From an uncultured Holophagaceae bacterium (GTDB taxonomy: Bacteria; Acidobacteriota; Holophagae; Holophagales; Holophagaceae), in contig CAISFO010000011.1 of assembly GCA_903884655.1 (NCBI GenBank), forward strand, positions 1-64,000: a stretch of 64,000 bases of DNA. The letters run 5' to 3'. A program made the position numbers and the translations under genes. How positions within the stretch are numbered: the first letter of the stretch is position 1; every line of letters starts with the position of its first letter. Below the pieces are notes generated by a model that searched no databases, was not told where the DNA came from, and worked only from the letters and a program-made list of their open reading frames with translations. Below, in pieces: positions 38,905-50,341 of this stretch.

Positions 38905-38977
38905 AGCCACTCCCTTCCAGCAGTTTACCTGAGCATGGCTGTCAGGACCGGGAATGAAACCGAGGCCATCGGGTCCT

Positions 38978-40993
<2,016 letters not shown>

Positions 40994-41005
40994 GGGATCA
41001 ACGCC

Positions 41006-41458
41006 TCAGTGGGGCACGACGAGCATGGGACAGGGGCACGTGCGGAGGAGTTCCTTCGCCACGTCCCCTGTGATCATGCCTTCAAGCATGGAATGACGGT
41101 GGCTGCCGATGATGAGCAGCCCGGAACCCTGGTGGTGGACCCATTCCACCAGTGTGTCCTCCACGACCCCATAGACCATGCTTCCCCGCAGAGAGGGCAG
41201 GCCCAGGGGCCCCAGCCGTTCCAGCATGCGCGCCATGGCCTGGGCGCTGCGCCAGGGCGCCAATTCGCCTGCTTCGCAGCGAACCTGGCCATCCTGCCAT
41301 GTAAGTTTCCTGGGGCCTTCGTAGCCAGGCGTCTCGAAGACATGGATCAGGTCCAGTTCCGCCTGATTCCACGTGGCGAGGGCACCGGCCAGGTCCACCA
41401 CCTGGGTGCTGTCGCTATCCACCTGGACCGCCGCGAGGATCTTCTTGAAGGGGATCAT
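41006..41458 (-). CDS. Universal stress protein (UspA family)
   Basis: 150 residues. The start FKKILAAVQVDSDSTQVVDL and the end LLIIGSHRHSMLEGMITGDV match the UspA fold; the latter corresponds to the G-2x-G-9x-G-[ST] ATP-binding loop but with partial changes (GSHRHSMLEGMITGDVA). It starts inside the stop of the sigma-54 regulator gene (ATGA), so it belongs to the two-component operon. The role is probably stress adaptation linked to the efflux signal. Confidence 0.9.
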   Translation of the reverse strand: MIPFKKILAAVQVDSDSTQVVDLAGALATWNQAELDLIHVFETPGYEGPRKLTWQDGQVRCEAGELAPWRSAQAMARMLERLGPLGLPSLRGSMVYGVVEDTLVEWVHHQGSGLLIIGSHRHSMLEGMITGDVAKELLRTCPCPMLVVPH

Positions 41459-42855
41459 TCGGCACCTCCTGAAAGGTCTGGATTGGTTTCAAGGTCGGCG
41501 GAGATCGGGTCGGAGAGCCATTTCCCAAGGGTCTTCACGTCGACCCCCAGGGCCTCGGCCGTGCGGGCCTTGTTGCCCCCCAGCTTCTCTAGCACCCAGG
41601 CCGCATAGCGGCGCTGCATCTCCCGGCTGCTGAGGATCTCGTCGAACCCCTTCCAGTCCTTGCCCATGGCGGCGGCCAGCGTGGAAGGAAGCTCCGTCAG
41701 GGTCACCTGCGGTTCCCGGCCCAGTACCACCAGTCGTTCCACGAGATGAGCCAATTCCCGCACATTGCCGGGCCACCGGTACTCGAGCAGCCGGGCCATC
41801 ACCTCGGGCGCAACTCGTTCCACCGGCGAGTGGGGATGCCTGGTCCGGGCCGTGGCCAGGAAGTACTCGAACAGTTCCGAGATGTCCTCCCGGCGGTGCC
41901 GCAGCGGCGGCAGGTCGAGGGTGATGACCTCGAGACGGTACAGGAGGTCTTCGCGGAAGGTCCCGGCGGCCACCATCTGGCGCAGATCCCGGTGCGTCGC
42001 GGCCATGACCCGCACATCCACAGGAACCTCCTTGTCCGAACCCAGGGGCCGGATCACACCCTGTTCCAGCACGTGGAGTAGCTTGGCCTGGAGGCTCATG
42101 GGCATGTCGCCGACCTCGTCGAGGAGGAGCGAGCCCTGGTGGGCTTCCCGGAAGAGCCCCGGGCGATCCTTCAGTGCCCCGGTGAAGGCCCCCCTGGCAT
42201 GACCGAAGAGCTCGCTTTCCAGCAGGGTCTCGGGCAGTGCCGCGCAGTTCACGGAGACGAAGGGACCACCTTCGTGGCGGCTGCGGGCATGCAGGGCCCG
42301 GGCCACCAGGCCCTTGCCCGTGCCCGTTTCCCCAAGGATGAGCACCGGCACATCCACCGGGGCGATGCGTTCCATGAGGCTGTAGATCTCCCGCATGCCA
42401 CGGCTGCGACCCACCAGCCCCAGGGCCGAGAACTGGGTCTGCAGGGCGCGCCTCAGCTCGGCGGCCTCGGCGCGCAGGGCCCGGTCCGCCAGGGCGCGGC
42501 GCAGGTAGATCTCCACCTCATCGAGCTTGAAGGGCTTGGTGAGGTAGTGGTAGGCCCCCTGGCGGATGGATTCCACGGCGGAATCCACGGCGCCGTAGGC
42601 CGTCATCACGATGACCGGACGATCCGGCTCCAGCGCCTTGGACCGGGCCAGCAGGTCCAGGCCACCCACTTCGTGCATCCGCAGGTCCGTGACGACGGCC
42701 TCGGGCCAACCCTCCTCGAGCAGGGCCAGGGCGGCCTGCCCCGAAGCCAGGGCCCGGGTTTCGAAGCCCAGTTCAGACAGGCCATCAGCCACCGTCTCGG
42801 CCATCTCCAGATGGTCGTCCACGATCAGCACTCGGCTCCTTCGTTGGGGGTCCAC
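41455..42855 (-). CDS. NtrC-family sigma-54 response regulator
   Basis: 466 residues from GTG 42855 (AAGGA six bases upstream). Receiver domain with acidic Asp13/Asp14 and phospho-acceptor Asp57 (VVTDLRMHEVGG). AAA+ domain with Walker A GETGTGKG (175-182), the sigma-54 contact loop GAFTGA (222-227) and the arginine-finger region near LEYRWPGNVREL. The C-terminal Fis-type helix-turn-helix is NKARTAEALGVDVKTLGKWL. It lies between its kinase gene and a stress-protein gene. Its target is very likely the divergent RND efflux operon, whose promoter is of the sigma-54 type with upstream palindromes. Confidence 0.95.
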   Translation of the reverse strand: MDPQRRSRVLIVDDHLEMAETVADGLSELGFETRALASGQAALALLEEGWPEAVVTDLRMHEVGGLDLLARSKALEPDRPVIVMTAYGAVDSAVESIRQGAYHYLTKPFKLDEVEIYLRRALADRALRAEAAELRRALQTQFSALGLVGRSRGMREIYSLMERIAPVDVPVLILGETGTGKGLVARALHARSRHEGGPFVSVNCAALPETLLESELFGHARGAFTGALKDRPGLFREAHQGSLLLDEVGDMPMSLQAKLLHVLEQGVIRPLGSDKEVPVDVRVMAATHRDLRQMVAAGTFREDLLYRLEVITLDLPPLRHRREDISELFEYFLATARTRHPHSPVERVAPEVMARLLEYRWPGNVRELAHLVERLVVLGREPQVTLTELPSTLAAAMGKDWKGFDEILSSREMQRRYAAWVLEKLGGNKARTAEALGVDVKTLGKWLSDPISADLETNPDLSGGAE

Positions 42856-42864
42856 GGGCGTTCC

Positions 42865-44262
42865 TTAGATGGGCAACGATACAGTGACTTGCGTGCCTTG
42901 CTGCGGACGGGATTCGATGTGCAGCGTGCCCCGGTGCATCTTCACGATCTCGTGGGCGATGGCCAGCCCCAGACCCGTGCCCCGCTCGGCGGGCTTGGTG
43001 CTGAAGAAGGGCTCCAGCACCCGGGCCGCCACTTCCGGCGCCATGCCCGCCCCGTCGTCGGACACCCGGAACAGGAGCAGAGGGCCTTCGATCCCCACGA
43101 CCAGCCGCACCTGCCGGGCGGCATCACAGGCATTCAGCAGCAGGTTCACCAATACATGCACGAGGAGCCGGGCATCTCCCCGAAGCTTCGGCAAGTGGGG
43201 GGCGACCTCCACGGCCAGTCCGACCCCGGCCTCCTGGAAGCGGTGCTCCACCATGGCCGCGGCGCCCCGCGCCAGGTCCGCCGGATCGGCTTCCTCCAGC
43301 GAGGGCGAGCCGCCCCTGGCCAGGTCCAGGAACCGTCGGACCATCCTGCCCAGGCCTTCGGTCTCCTCCTGGATCGCCAGCACAGCCTTGCTGGCCTTTT
43401 CATCGTCTTTCACCTTGGGGAGGATCTGCTGGGCCCGGCCTGCGATGACGCCCAGAGGCGTACTCACCTCGTGGGCCAGCCCTGCGGCGAAGGTCAACAT
43501 GGTGGCCGCCCGGTCGGCCTGGTTGAGCTGGGCCTCCTTCGCCCGCTGGAGCTCATTCAACGCCAGGACCCGGCCCAACTCGAGTTCCTCCCGCTGGAGC
43601 TTGAGCGCCATGCCACCGAAGGCCAGGACGATGGCACCCATGACCAGCAGGCTGGCCGTGGTGCGGACCCGCGCCCGGTAGGCCCGGTCCCGCTCCCGCA
43701 GCGCGCTGGCCACCGTGGCCACGCCCCAGCGCTGACCGTCCAGAGCCGTGACCCAGGCCAGTCCGGCCACGGCCATGCGCGGGGGCAGGCCCAGGCTGGC
43801 GGCCTGGCTCCGGTCCAGCCGCAGCCACCGGGCGCCAGTTTCCAGAGGGACCCTGAGCCCAGGATCATCGATCAGCCGGCCATCCAGGCCAAGCAGCCTG
43901 GATTCGTGCGGAGGCAGCAGGAACAGGTGCAGCGCCCCCGGGTGTTCCAGTGGATTCAGGACGGCGCGGATCAGGGGATCCGAAGGTGTGGCCGAAGCCT
44001 TGGAAGCGTTCAATTCCATGGTCAGGAGATCCGCCACGGAGACGGCCTGGGCGCCCTGATCCTGGGCCAGCTCTTCCAGGGCTGTCGAGGCCTCGCGGCC
44101 CTCCCCTGAAAGCACCACCAGGGCCACCGCACCCAGGGATAGGACCACGGCCAGGGCGAGGGTCCAACGCCGGATGGCCCACCCGCGGGGCGTGATCCGC
44201 CCTCCATCACGGGCATCCTGCGTTCGTTTCAGGGAATCCTCCACGGCGGGCTCCAGGTCCAT
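42865..44262 (-). CDS. Membrane sensor histidine kinase of the efflux-controlling two-component system
   Basis: 465 residues from ATG 44262. Membrane helices at about 33-53 and 203-221 enclose a ~150-residue periplasmic sensor region. The HisKA H-box is GLAHEVSTPLG with His264. The HATPase part has the N-box VLVNLLLNACDAA, G1 SDDGAGM and G2 GTGLGLAIAHEIV. The stop is followed ten bases later by the regulator start, so kinase and regulator are co-expressed. The periplasmic domain would sense envelope stress or the pump substrate (metal, solvent or drug); which one is not readable. It is divergent from the pump operon. Confidence 0.93.
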   Translation of the reverse strand: MDLEPAVEDSLKRTQDARDGGRITPRGWAIRRWTLALAVVLSLGAVALVVLSGEGREASTALEELAQDQGAQAVSVADLLTMELNASKASATPSDPLIRAVLNPLEHPGALHLFLLPPHESRLLGLDGRLIDDPGLRVPLETGARWLRLDRSQAASLGLPPRMAVAGLAWVTALDGQRWGVATVASALRERDRAYRARVRTTASLLVMGAIVLAFGGMALKLQREELELGRVLALNELQRAKEAQLNQADRAATMLTFAAGLAHEVSTPLGVIAGRAQQILPKVKDDEKASKAVLAIQEETEGLGRMVRRFLDLARGGSPSLEEADPADLARGAAAMVEHRFQEAGVGLAVEVAPHLPKLRGDARLLVHVLVNLLLNACDAARQVRLVVGIEGPLLLFRVSDDGAGMAPEVAARVLEPFFSTKPAERGTGLGLAIAHEIVKMHRGTLHIESRPQQGTQVTVSLPI

Positions 44263-44341
44263 TGCAGAATGTACGCCACCTGGAAGAAAGCAGGTGGATG
44301 GGCCTTCAGAGGCCTGCCAAGGCCAGGGGACACCTCCACAT

Positions 44342-44379
44342 TTTCCCGGGGCCCCGGGAAATTTTCCCGGACCTCCGGG
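44342..44379. promoter_or_regulatory. Nested palindromes, probable enhancer for the sigma-54 regulator
   Basis: A perfect 20-bp palindrome TTTCCCGGGGCCCCGGGAAA at 44342-44361 overlaps a second dyad CCGGGAAA-T-TTTCCCGG (44354-44370). A third, CCCGG-ACCT-CCGGG (44366-44379), follows. They sit 43-80 bases upstream of the -24 element of the sigma-54 promoter, where enhancer sites for NtrC-type regulators are usual. Confidence 0.78.
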
Positions 44380-44421
44380 CGCAAAAGCCCTGGAGATCCC
44401 TATCCCCAGGGCCTTTCCACC

Positions 44422-44439
44422 TTGGCACAGGCGTTGCGG
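44422..44439 (+). promoter_or_regulatory. Sigma-54 promoter of the RND efflux operon
   Basis: TTGGCACAGGCGTTGCGG matches the consensus TGGCAC-N5-TTGC(A/T): the GG at 44424-44425 and the GC at 44436-44437 are ten bases apart as required. The predicted start of transcription is about 44449, 30 bases before the adaptor ATG at 44481. Confidence 0.85.
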
Positions 44440-44480
44440 AGCTCCCTGGGCGCCCCTGCCCCATGCTCCGGATCCTGCCA

Positions 44481-45635
44481 ATGGCCGACCCGACCCACCC
44501 CGAGTCCCTCGATTCCGGATCAGAGACCCTGCCCCGGGTCCCCAGGGTGGTACGAGCCATAGCCTTTGGCGTGGCCGGCTGCGCCCTGGTTGGAGGGTTG
44601 CTCTGGGGGCGCCAGGTCTGGAGCCAGCGGAGCCCCTCCCTGGTCCAGCAGTCCAAGGGCGTCGGCACGGTGCCCGTGCAGTCCGTGGCCTACCGGGCTT
44701 CCAGCCGCTTCGTGGGAGCGCTGCTGCCCTGGGAAGAGGCCCGGATCGGTCCGCAGTTCATCTCGGCCTATGTGACTCAGGTGACGGTCCGCCCTGGAGA
44801 CTCCGTCCACCGGGGCCAGGTGCTGGCCCTGCTGGAACCCGAGAAGGCCCGCACCCGCAGCGAGGCCTCATCGATGCAGGTGAAGGCCCTCGAAGCCCGG
44901 GAGGAGGCTCTCCGGAAGGAGTCGGACCGCATCAAGGGATTGCTCAAGAAGGGGATCGTCTCGGTCAATGAAGCAGAGAAGAAGCTGGCCGAGGCCAACA
45001 GCGAACAGGCGAAGGTGGGGGCCGCCAAGGCCGAACTCGGCAGCAGCAGCCTCGAGGTCCAGGACAGCACCCTCCGGGCCCCCTTCGATGGGGAGATCGC
45101 CGAACGGGACCTGGATCCTGGCGCCTTCGTCCGCCCCGGAACCTCCATCGTCACCGTGGTGAACCGCAAGAAGATCCGCGTGAGCGTCGATGCTTCCGAA
45201 GGTGATTTCGCCATGCTCGCCCCGGGAACGCCGGTGCGTCTCCACCTCCTGGCCACCGGCGAGTGGCTTGAAGCGCCCATCACCCGCCGGTCCCCCTCAG
45301 CGGACGGCTCCACCCGCACCATCCATTTCGAGATCGATCTCCCCAATCCGGGCAACCGCATCCCGGCGGGCACCACCGCCGAGATCCTCATCCAGTCGAC
45401 CCTGGAAGTGCCAGCCCTCGCCCTGCCCGTGTCCGCCGCCAACATCCGGGGGTCCAGGGCCACCGTGTTCGTCGTGGAGGCGGGGCGGGTCCGGAAGGCC
45501 GTCCTCAGTGTCCTGGGGGAGCGGGAGGGCCAGCTCTTCGTGAAGCCCGACCTCCCGGCCGGCGCCTCGCTGGTCCTGGAAGGGCGGAACCAGCTCCAGG
45601 ACGGTGACGCCGTCGACGCGAAGCCTGTCCACTAG
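44481..45635 (+). CDS. RND efflux periplasmic adaptor (membrane fusion protein)
   Basis: 384 residues from ATG 44481 (an in-frame ATG also lies at 44463). An N-terminal membrane anchor (about 24-45) is followed by the biotinyl-lipoyl half (SAYVTQVTVRPGDSVHRGQV), a short helical hairpin (about 130-180) and the second lipoyl half (LRAPFDGEIAERDLDPGAFV). Then come the beta-barrel and membrane-proximal domains. It links the inner-membrane pump to the outer-membrane channel, both encoded next. It is first in the operon, directly behind the sigma-54 promoter. Confidence 0.93.
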   Translation: MADPTHPESLDSGSETLPRVPRVVRAIAFGVAGCALVGGLLWGRQVWSQRSPSLVQQSKGVGTVPVQSVAYRASSRFVGALLPWEEARIGPQFISAYVTQVTVRPGDSVHRGQVLALLEPEKARTRSEASSMQVKALEAREEALRKESDRIKGLLKKGIVSVNEAEKKLAEANSEQAKVGAAKAELGSSSLEVQDSTLRAPFDGEIAERDLDPGAFVRPGTSIVTVVNRKKIRVSVDASEGDFAMLAPGTPVRLHLLATGEWLEAPITRRSPSADGSTRTIHFEIDLPNPGNRIPAGTTAEILIQSTLEVPALALPVSAANIRGSRATVFVVEAGRVRKAVLSVLGEREGQLFVKPDLPAGASLVLEGRNQLQDGDAVDAKPVH

Positions 45636-45653
45636 CCTGCCGGAGACGCCTCC

Positions 45654-48600
45654 TTGACCCGCTTCTCGCTCCGGAACCCCATCACCATCCTGATGCTCAG
45701 CATCGCCATGGTCGTCTTCGCATTCGTCGTGATGCCGCGCCTCAGCGTGGACACCTTCCCCGAGCTCACGCCCCCGGTGCTGGTGGTGGGTACCCAGGCT
45801 CCTGGCCTGGGCCCCAAGGACGTGGAGAAGACCATCACCTGGCGCATCGAGAAGTACGTCAGCGCCACCCCCGGCGTGGACCACGTGGAAAGCCAGTCCC
45901 GCAGCGGCCTCAGCGTGGCCTACGTATGGTTCAAGTGGGGCACGGACCTGAACGCGGCCCAGACCCTGGTCCAGCAGCAGGTGGCCTTCGCCATGGCGGC
46001 CGTGCCCAAGTCCCTGGGCGTGCTGCCCCCCTTCGTGTTGCAGTACGATCCCTCCAACGCCCCAGTGGTTCAGATCGCCGTTTATGGCGGTGGCCTCACT
46101 GGGCCCCAGCTCTACGACTTCGCCCTCAACAACATCGAGCCCGTCATCGAAGGCATCTCGGGCGTGGCCAGCGCCTCGGTGAACGGGGGCCGCCAGCGGC
46201 AGATCAACATCGTCGTGGATCCGGTGCGAGCCCAGGCCCGGGGCATCACGACGACGGAAGTCGCCGAGGCGGTGCGCCAGACCAACGCGCTGCTGCCCTC
46301 CGGCGAGTTCATCTCTCCGGTCTTCGACGCCAACGTCTACACCAATGCCGTGGCCAGGAATGTGAACCTCATCGAGGACGCCGTGGTGAAGCAGGCGCGC
46401 GGCCGCTCGGTGCTGCTGCGGGACATCGCCGAGGTGGTGGACGGCGGCGCGCCGGAAACCCAGGCGGTGGCCATCAACGGGGAGAACGGCGTCTACCTCA
46501 ATGTGCTGCGCACCCCCGGCGGCAACACCATCGATATCGTGGAATCCGTGCAGAAGGCCGTGGGCCAGCTGCCCAACCTGCCCCACGGGCTGCAGGTGAA
46601 GGCCATTTTCGACCAGTCCGGTTTCGTGCGCTCCACCTACCAGGGCCTGAAGAAGGAGATCCTCCAGGCCCTGGTCCTGATCGCGGTGGTCATCCTGCTG
46701 TTCCTGCAAAGCATCCGCGGCACCCTCATCGTCTCGTTCGCCATCCCGCTCTCCTTCGCCATCACCCTCATCGTGATGTACGCCACCGGGCAGACCCTGA
46801 ACGCCTTCACGCTGGGTGGCCTGACCCTGGCCATGGGCCGCCTGGTGGATGACGCGGTGGTGGTGCTGGAGTCCATCCACCGCCACCAGAAACAGGGGAT
46901 GGACCCGTACCACGCGGCCCTGTCGGGAGCCAATGCGGTGGCCCTCCCGGTGCTCGCCTCCACCATCACCACCATCGCCGTGCTGCTGCCCGTGGTGCTG
47001 CTGGAGGGTCTGGCCCGCAAGCTCTTCGCCCCCCTGGCCCTCACTGTCACCGTGTCCATGATCGCCTCCTACTTCGTGAGCATGGCCGTCACCCCCGTCG
47101 CCTGCCGGTACCTCCTGAACCATGTGGAACCGGGCCCCCTCGCCCGGAAGGTGGAAGGACTCATCGACCGGATCAGTTCCGGCTACACCCGCCTGCTGGG
47201 CCACGTCCTCGCCCATGGCCAGGCCGTGCTCATCGGCGCCGCCGCCCTTGTAACCCTGAGCGTTCTCCTGGCCAGTCGCCTGCCCAGCACCTTCTTCCCC
47301 GAGATCGACGAAGGCATGGAGCGCATCTACGTCCGGGTGGCGCCTGGCACTTCGCTGCAGGATTCCGCGGGGAAGGTGAACCGCATCGCCCAGCGCCTGA
47401 AGGAGGACCTGGGCGATCAGGTCGACCTGGTGCTTACCAACGTGGGCATGCCGGGCTCGGCCCGCAGCGCCATGACCAGCCCCAATGCGGGCCCCCACAT
47501 GGGCTTCATCCGCTTGGCCCTGGCGGATCCGGAATACCGCAAGCAGAGCCAGCGGCAGATCGCGGACCGCTGTCGCCGCCTCCTCGACCGGGAATTCCCG
47601 GGAGTGGAATTCCTCCAGTGGCCCGGCGGGTTGGTGGCCAGCGTGTTCTCCAACGGCTACCTCGCCCCCATCGTGCTCGAAGTCCGGGGGGATGATCTCG
47701 CCAAGCTCGACGAGCAGGTGAAGGCCGCCGCCGAAGTGGCCCGGACGGTGCCAGGCATCCGGGATCTCTATCCCTCACTCCAGATGGAGTACCCGGAAGT
47801 CCGCGTCGAGACGGACCGGCAGGAGGGAGGCGCGGTGAACATCAGTCCCCGCTTGACCGCCCAGGCCACCCTCGAAGCCACCCTGGGCAACATCAACACG
47901 CCGAATGTCTGGATCGATGGGAACAACGGCCAGTCCTACTACGTCGTGACCTCCTACAACGCCGATTCCGTGAAGGATCCCGCCGCCCTGATGCGGCTCC
48001 CCCTGCGGATGAACGAGAAGGGCGCGGCGGTGACCATCGGCGCCTACAGCACCGTGCAACGCGCCACGGGCCCCATCCTGGTGGAGCGCAACCAGCTGGA
48101 GCGGGCGGGCCACCTCCTGATGCAGGTGGAGGGCCGGGACATGGGCTCCACCGCCGCCGATCTGGAGCAGGCGCTGAAACGGGACTCGAGAACCAAGGGC
48201 ATGGACTTCCATTTCGTGGGCCAGGTGGATCTCATGCGCCGGACCTTCTCGGGCCTGGGCCTCGCCATCGGGCTGGCCATCATGCTGATCTTCATGATCA
48301 TGGCCTCTCAGTTCCAATCCCTGCGCCTGCCCTTCGTCATGTTCTTCACCATCCCCGTCTCGCTCATCGGCATCGTGCTGGCGCTCATGGCGGCGGGCCA
48401 GGGCTTCTCCATTACCGCCCTGATGGGCATCCTCATGGTCATCGGCATCGCCGTATCCAACGGCATCCTGCTGGTGGATGACGCCCACCGGCGGGCTATG
48501 GAGGGCGTGCCCCTCCGGGAGGCGATCCTTCTGGCGGCCCGGTCGCGGTTCGTGCCCATCGCCATGACCAGCCTGGCCACGGTCATCGGCCTCATCCCCA

Positions 48601-48794
48601 CGGCCCTGGGCCTGGAGCGCGGCACCGAGTCCAACCAGCCCCTGGCTTTGGCGGTGGTGGGCGGGCTCACCTCTTCCACCCTCCTGTCCCTGTTCCTGGT
48701 GCCCGTGATCTACCTGCGGCTCGGCGTCACGCCAGCCGAGCCAGCGCCGGCCCTTGCCTCCGCCCAACCAGAACCTGGAGGCGTGCACCCATGA
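45654..48794 (+). CDS. RND-family efflux pump, inner-membrane proton antiporter
   Basis: 1046 residues, starting at TTG 45654 with GGAG eight bases upstream and 18 bases from the adaptor stop. The N-terminal helix (FSLRNPITILMLSIAMVVFA) and the two large periplasmic loops with the twelve-helix layout are typical. TM4 contains LTLAMGRLVDDAVVVLES with the paired Asp residues of the proton relay. Sequence features (TQAPGLGPKDVEKTITWRIE) place it with AcrB-like/HAE or broad-substrate RND pumps rather than with the CzcA metal group, but this is tentative. The stop overlaps the next start (ATGA). Confidence 0.95.
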   Translation: MTRFSLRNPITILMLSIAMVVFAFVVMPRLSVDTFPELTPPVLVVGTQAPGLGPKDVEKTITWRIEKYVSATPGVDHVESQSRSGLSVAYVWFKWGTDLNAAQTLVQQQVAFAMAAVPKSLGVLPPFVLQYDPSNAPVVQIAVYGGGLTGPQLYDFALNNIEPVIEGISGVASASVNGGRQRQINIVVDPVRAQARGITTTEVAEAVRQTNALLPSGEFISPVFDANVYTNAVARNVNLIEDAVVKQARGRSVLLRDIAEVVDGGAPETQAVAINGENGVYLNVLRTPGGNTIDIVESVQKAVGQLPNLPHGLQVKAIFDQSGFVRSTYQGLKKEILQALVLIAVVILLFLQSIRGTLIVSFAIPLSFAITLIVMYATGQTLNAFTLGGLTLAMGRLVDDAVVVLESIHRHQKQGMDPYHAALSGANAVALPVLASTITTIAVLLPVVLLEGLARKLFAPLALTVTVSMIASYFVSMAVTPVACRYLLNHVEPGPLARKVEGLIDRISSGYTRLLGHVLAHGQAVLIGAAALVTLSVLLASRLPSTFFPEIDEGMERIYVRVAPGTSLQDSAGKVNRIAQRLKEDLGDQVDLVLTNVGMPGSARSAMTSPNAGPHMGFIRLALADPEYRKQSQRQIADRCRRLLDREFPGVEFLQWPGGLVASVFSNGYLAPIVLEVRGDDLAKLDEQVKAAAEVARTVPGIRDLYPSLQMEYPEVRVETDRQEGGAVNISPRLTAQATLEATLGNINTPNVWIDGNNGQSYYVVTSYNADSVKDPAALMRLPLRMNEKGAAVTIGAYSTVQRATGPILVERNQLERAGHLLMQVEGRDMGSTAADLEQALKRDSRTKGMDFHFVGQVDLMRRTFSGLGLAIGLAIMLIFMIMASQFQSLRLPFVMFFTIPVSLIGIVLALMAAGQGFSITALMGILMVIGIAVSNGILLVDDAHRRAMEGVPLREAILLAARSRFVPIAMTSLATVIGLIPTALGLERGTESNQPLALAVVGGLTSSTLLSLFLVPVIYLRLGVTPAEPAPALASAQPEPGGVHP

Positions 48795-50317
48795 GGACGA
48801 TCCGGCTCTGCTTATCAGTGCCCCTCCTTGCCGCAACCTTGGGCGCGGCGGATTCGGCCGTACAGCTCTCCCGCAAGGAGGCCATCGGCTTGGCCTTGAG
48901 CAAGGGCCTCTTCCCGCAGTCCGCCCTGCAGCGGCGCGACGTGGTTCGTGCCGGGATCGGGCTGGAACAGGGCGCCTTCGACTGGTCCCTCTTCGGCAGC
49001 CTCAGCGCCCTCAAGTTGGAAGGGGAAGATAACAACCCCAAGACCAGTGGCTTGAACAACCTCTTCCTGTCTGATTCCAGGGTCACCACTTTCGGCCGCA
49101 GCTTCCAGGCGGGTGTGGAAAAACCCCTGTTCACGGGCGGCACCCTGAGCCTCAGCCTGGCGCCCACCTATGGCTTCCAGCAGGTGAGCCAGGTCAATCA
49201 GACTTTCGGGAATCCAACCCTCTACCCCTTGGCCTACGACACCCTCAATCCCTACGGAGGGCGGGTCACCCTGGCCCTGACCCAGCCCCTGTTGCGGGGT
49301 TTCGGACCCCAGGCCGCCGAGGCCAGGCTGCGGGCCGCGGAATATCTGGCCAAGGCGGGCGACCTGGAGTACCAGCGGGCCCTGATCCAGGAGATCGCCA
49401 CCACGGATGGCCTCTACTGGGATCTCGTGTATGCCCGGCAGAACCTGGCCAACAAGCGCCAGGCCCACGCGCTGGCCCTCAAGCAGCTGGAAGAGGATCG
49501 CGAGCGCGTGGCCTCAGGCATGCTCGCGCCCGTGGAACTGCCAGCGGTCGAGGCCTCCGCCCTCGAGAGGGAAGAACAGAGCCTCGCGGCCGAGGCCAGT
49601 CTGGCCACCGCCCGTGCCCGACTTGTCGCGGAAATCTTCCCGGGCCAGTCCGCGCCATCGGACCTCGTGCCCACCGATGCCCCGGAGGTCCTGCCCACGC
49701 CCATGGGCCTCGACGAAGCCGAGCGCCTGGCCCTCGAGCAGCGCCCGGAATTGAAGGTCGCCGCGGCTGGACTGCAGGCCCGGCAGGTGCTGGAACGGGA
49801 GGGCCAGAACCGAACCCTGCCCCAGCTGGATGCTTCCGTCGCCTACAGCGGAGGCGCGGCTTCCGCGGGAAGCATCAGCAGTGTCATGTCGGACTGGAGC
49901 GCCCAGCGGTACCCGGGCTACACCCTGGGCCTCCAGCTCAGGGTCCCCATCGGCAACCACGCCGCCAAGGCCCTGCTCGCCCAGCGCCGCGCCCAGCGTT
50001 TGGAATCCGAACTGGAACTCCGGACCCTACGCCAGAATGTGCTCCTGGAAGTTCAGCAGGCCCACAATGATCTGCGCTCTTCCGCGAAGAGCGTGGAAGC
50101 CCTGGGCAAGGCGCTCGAATTCCGCGAAAAGAGCCTTGAGGCCGAGGCCACCAAGCTGGAGAACGGTCTCAGCACGAGCTTCTTTGTCCTCCAGCGCCAG
50201 GGGGAGCTGGACCAGGCCCGCACGGCCCTGGCCCAGGCCAAGATCACCTTCCGCAAGGCCCACACGGCCTTCTACAAGGCCATTGGTGGGCTCGGGGAGC
50301 AGCTGCAGGGTCCCTGA
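48791..50317 (+). CDS. TolC-type outer-membrane efflux channel
   Basis: 508 residues with a Sec signal (LCLSVPLLAATLGAADSAVQ). Two repeats of the outer-membrane efflux domain are seen: helical stretches near 175-240 and 380-470, each with the pattern LRAAEYLAKAGDLEYQRALI or QRLESELELRTLRQNVLLEV. It is translated by overlap with the pump gene (ATGA) and completes the tripartite complex across both membranes. Confidence 0.93.
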   Translation: MRTIRLCLSVPLLAATLGAADSAVQLSRKEAIGLALSKGLFPQSALQRRDVVRAGIGLEQGAFDWSLFGSLSALKLEGEDNNPKTSGLNNLFLSDSRVTTFGRSFQAGVEKPLFTGGTLSLSLAPTYGFQQVSQVNQTFGNPTLYPLAYDTLNPYGGRVTLALTQPLLRGFGPQAAEARLRAAEYLAKAGDLEYQRALIQEIATTDGLYWDLVYARQNLANKRQAHALALKQLEEDRERVASGMLAPVELPAVEASALEREEQSLAAEASLATARARLVAEIFPGQSAPSDLVPTDAPEVLPTPMGLDEAERLALEQRPELKVAAAGLQARQVLEREGQNRTLPQLDASVAYSGGAASAGSISSVMSDWSAQRYPGYTLGLQLRVPIGNHAAKALLAQRRAQRLESELELRTLRQNVLLEVQQAHNDLRSSAKSVEALGKALEFREKSLEAEATKLENGLSTSFFVLQRQGELDQARTALAQAKITFRKAHTAFYKAIGGLGEQLQGP

Positions 50318-50341
50318 GGTGAAGGGTGTGGGCGGCATATT

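Noticed and set aside
45297..47498. A 733-codon minus-strand frame opposite the RND pump gene
   Set aside because: His/Gly/Asp-rich shadow of a gene with full RND motifs on the plus strand.
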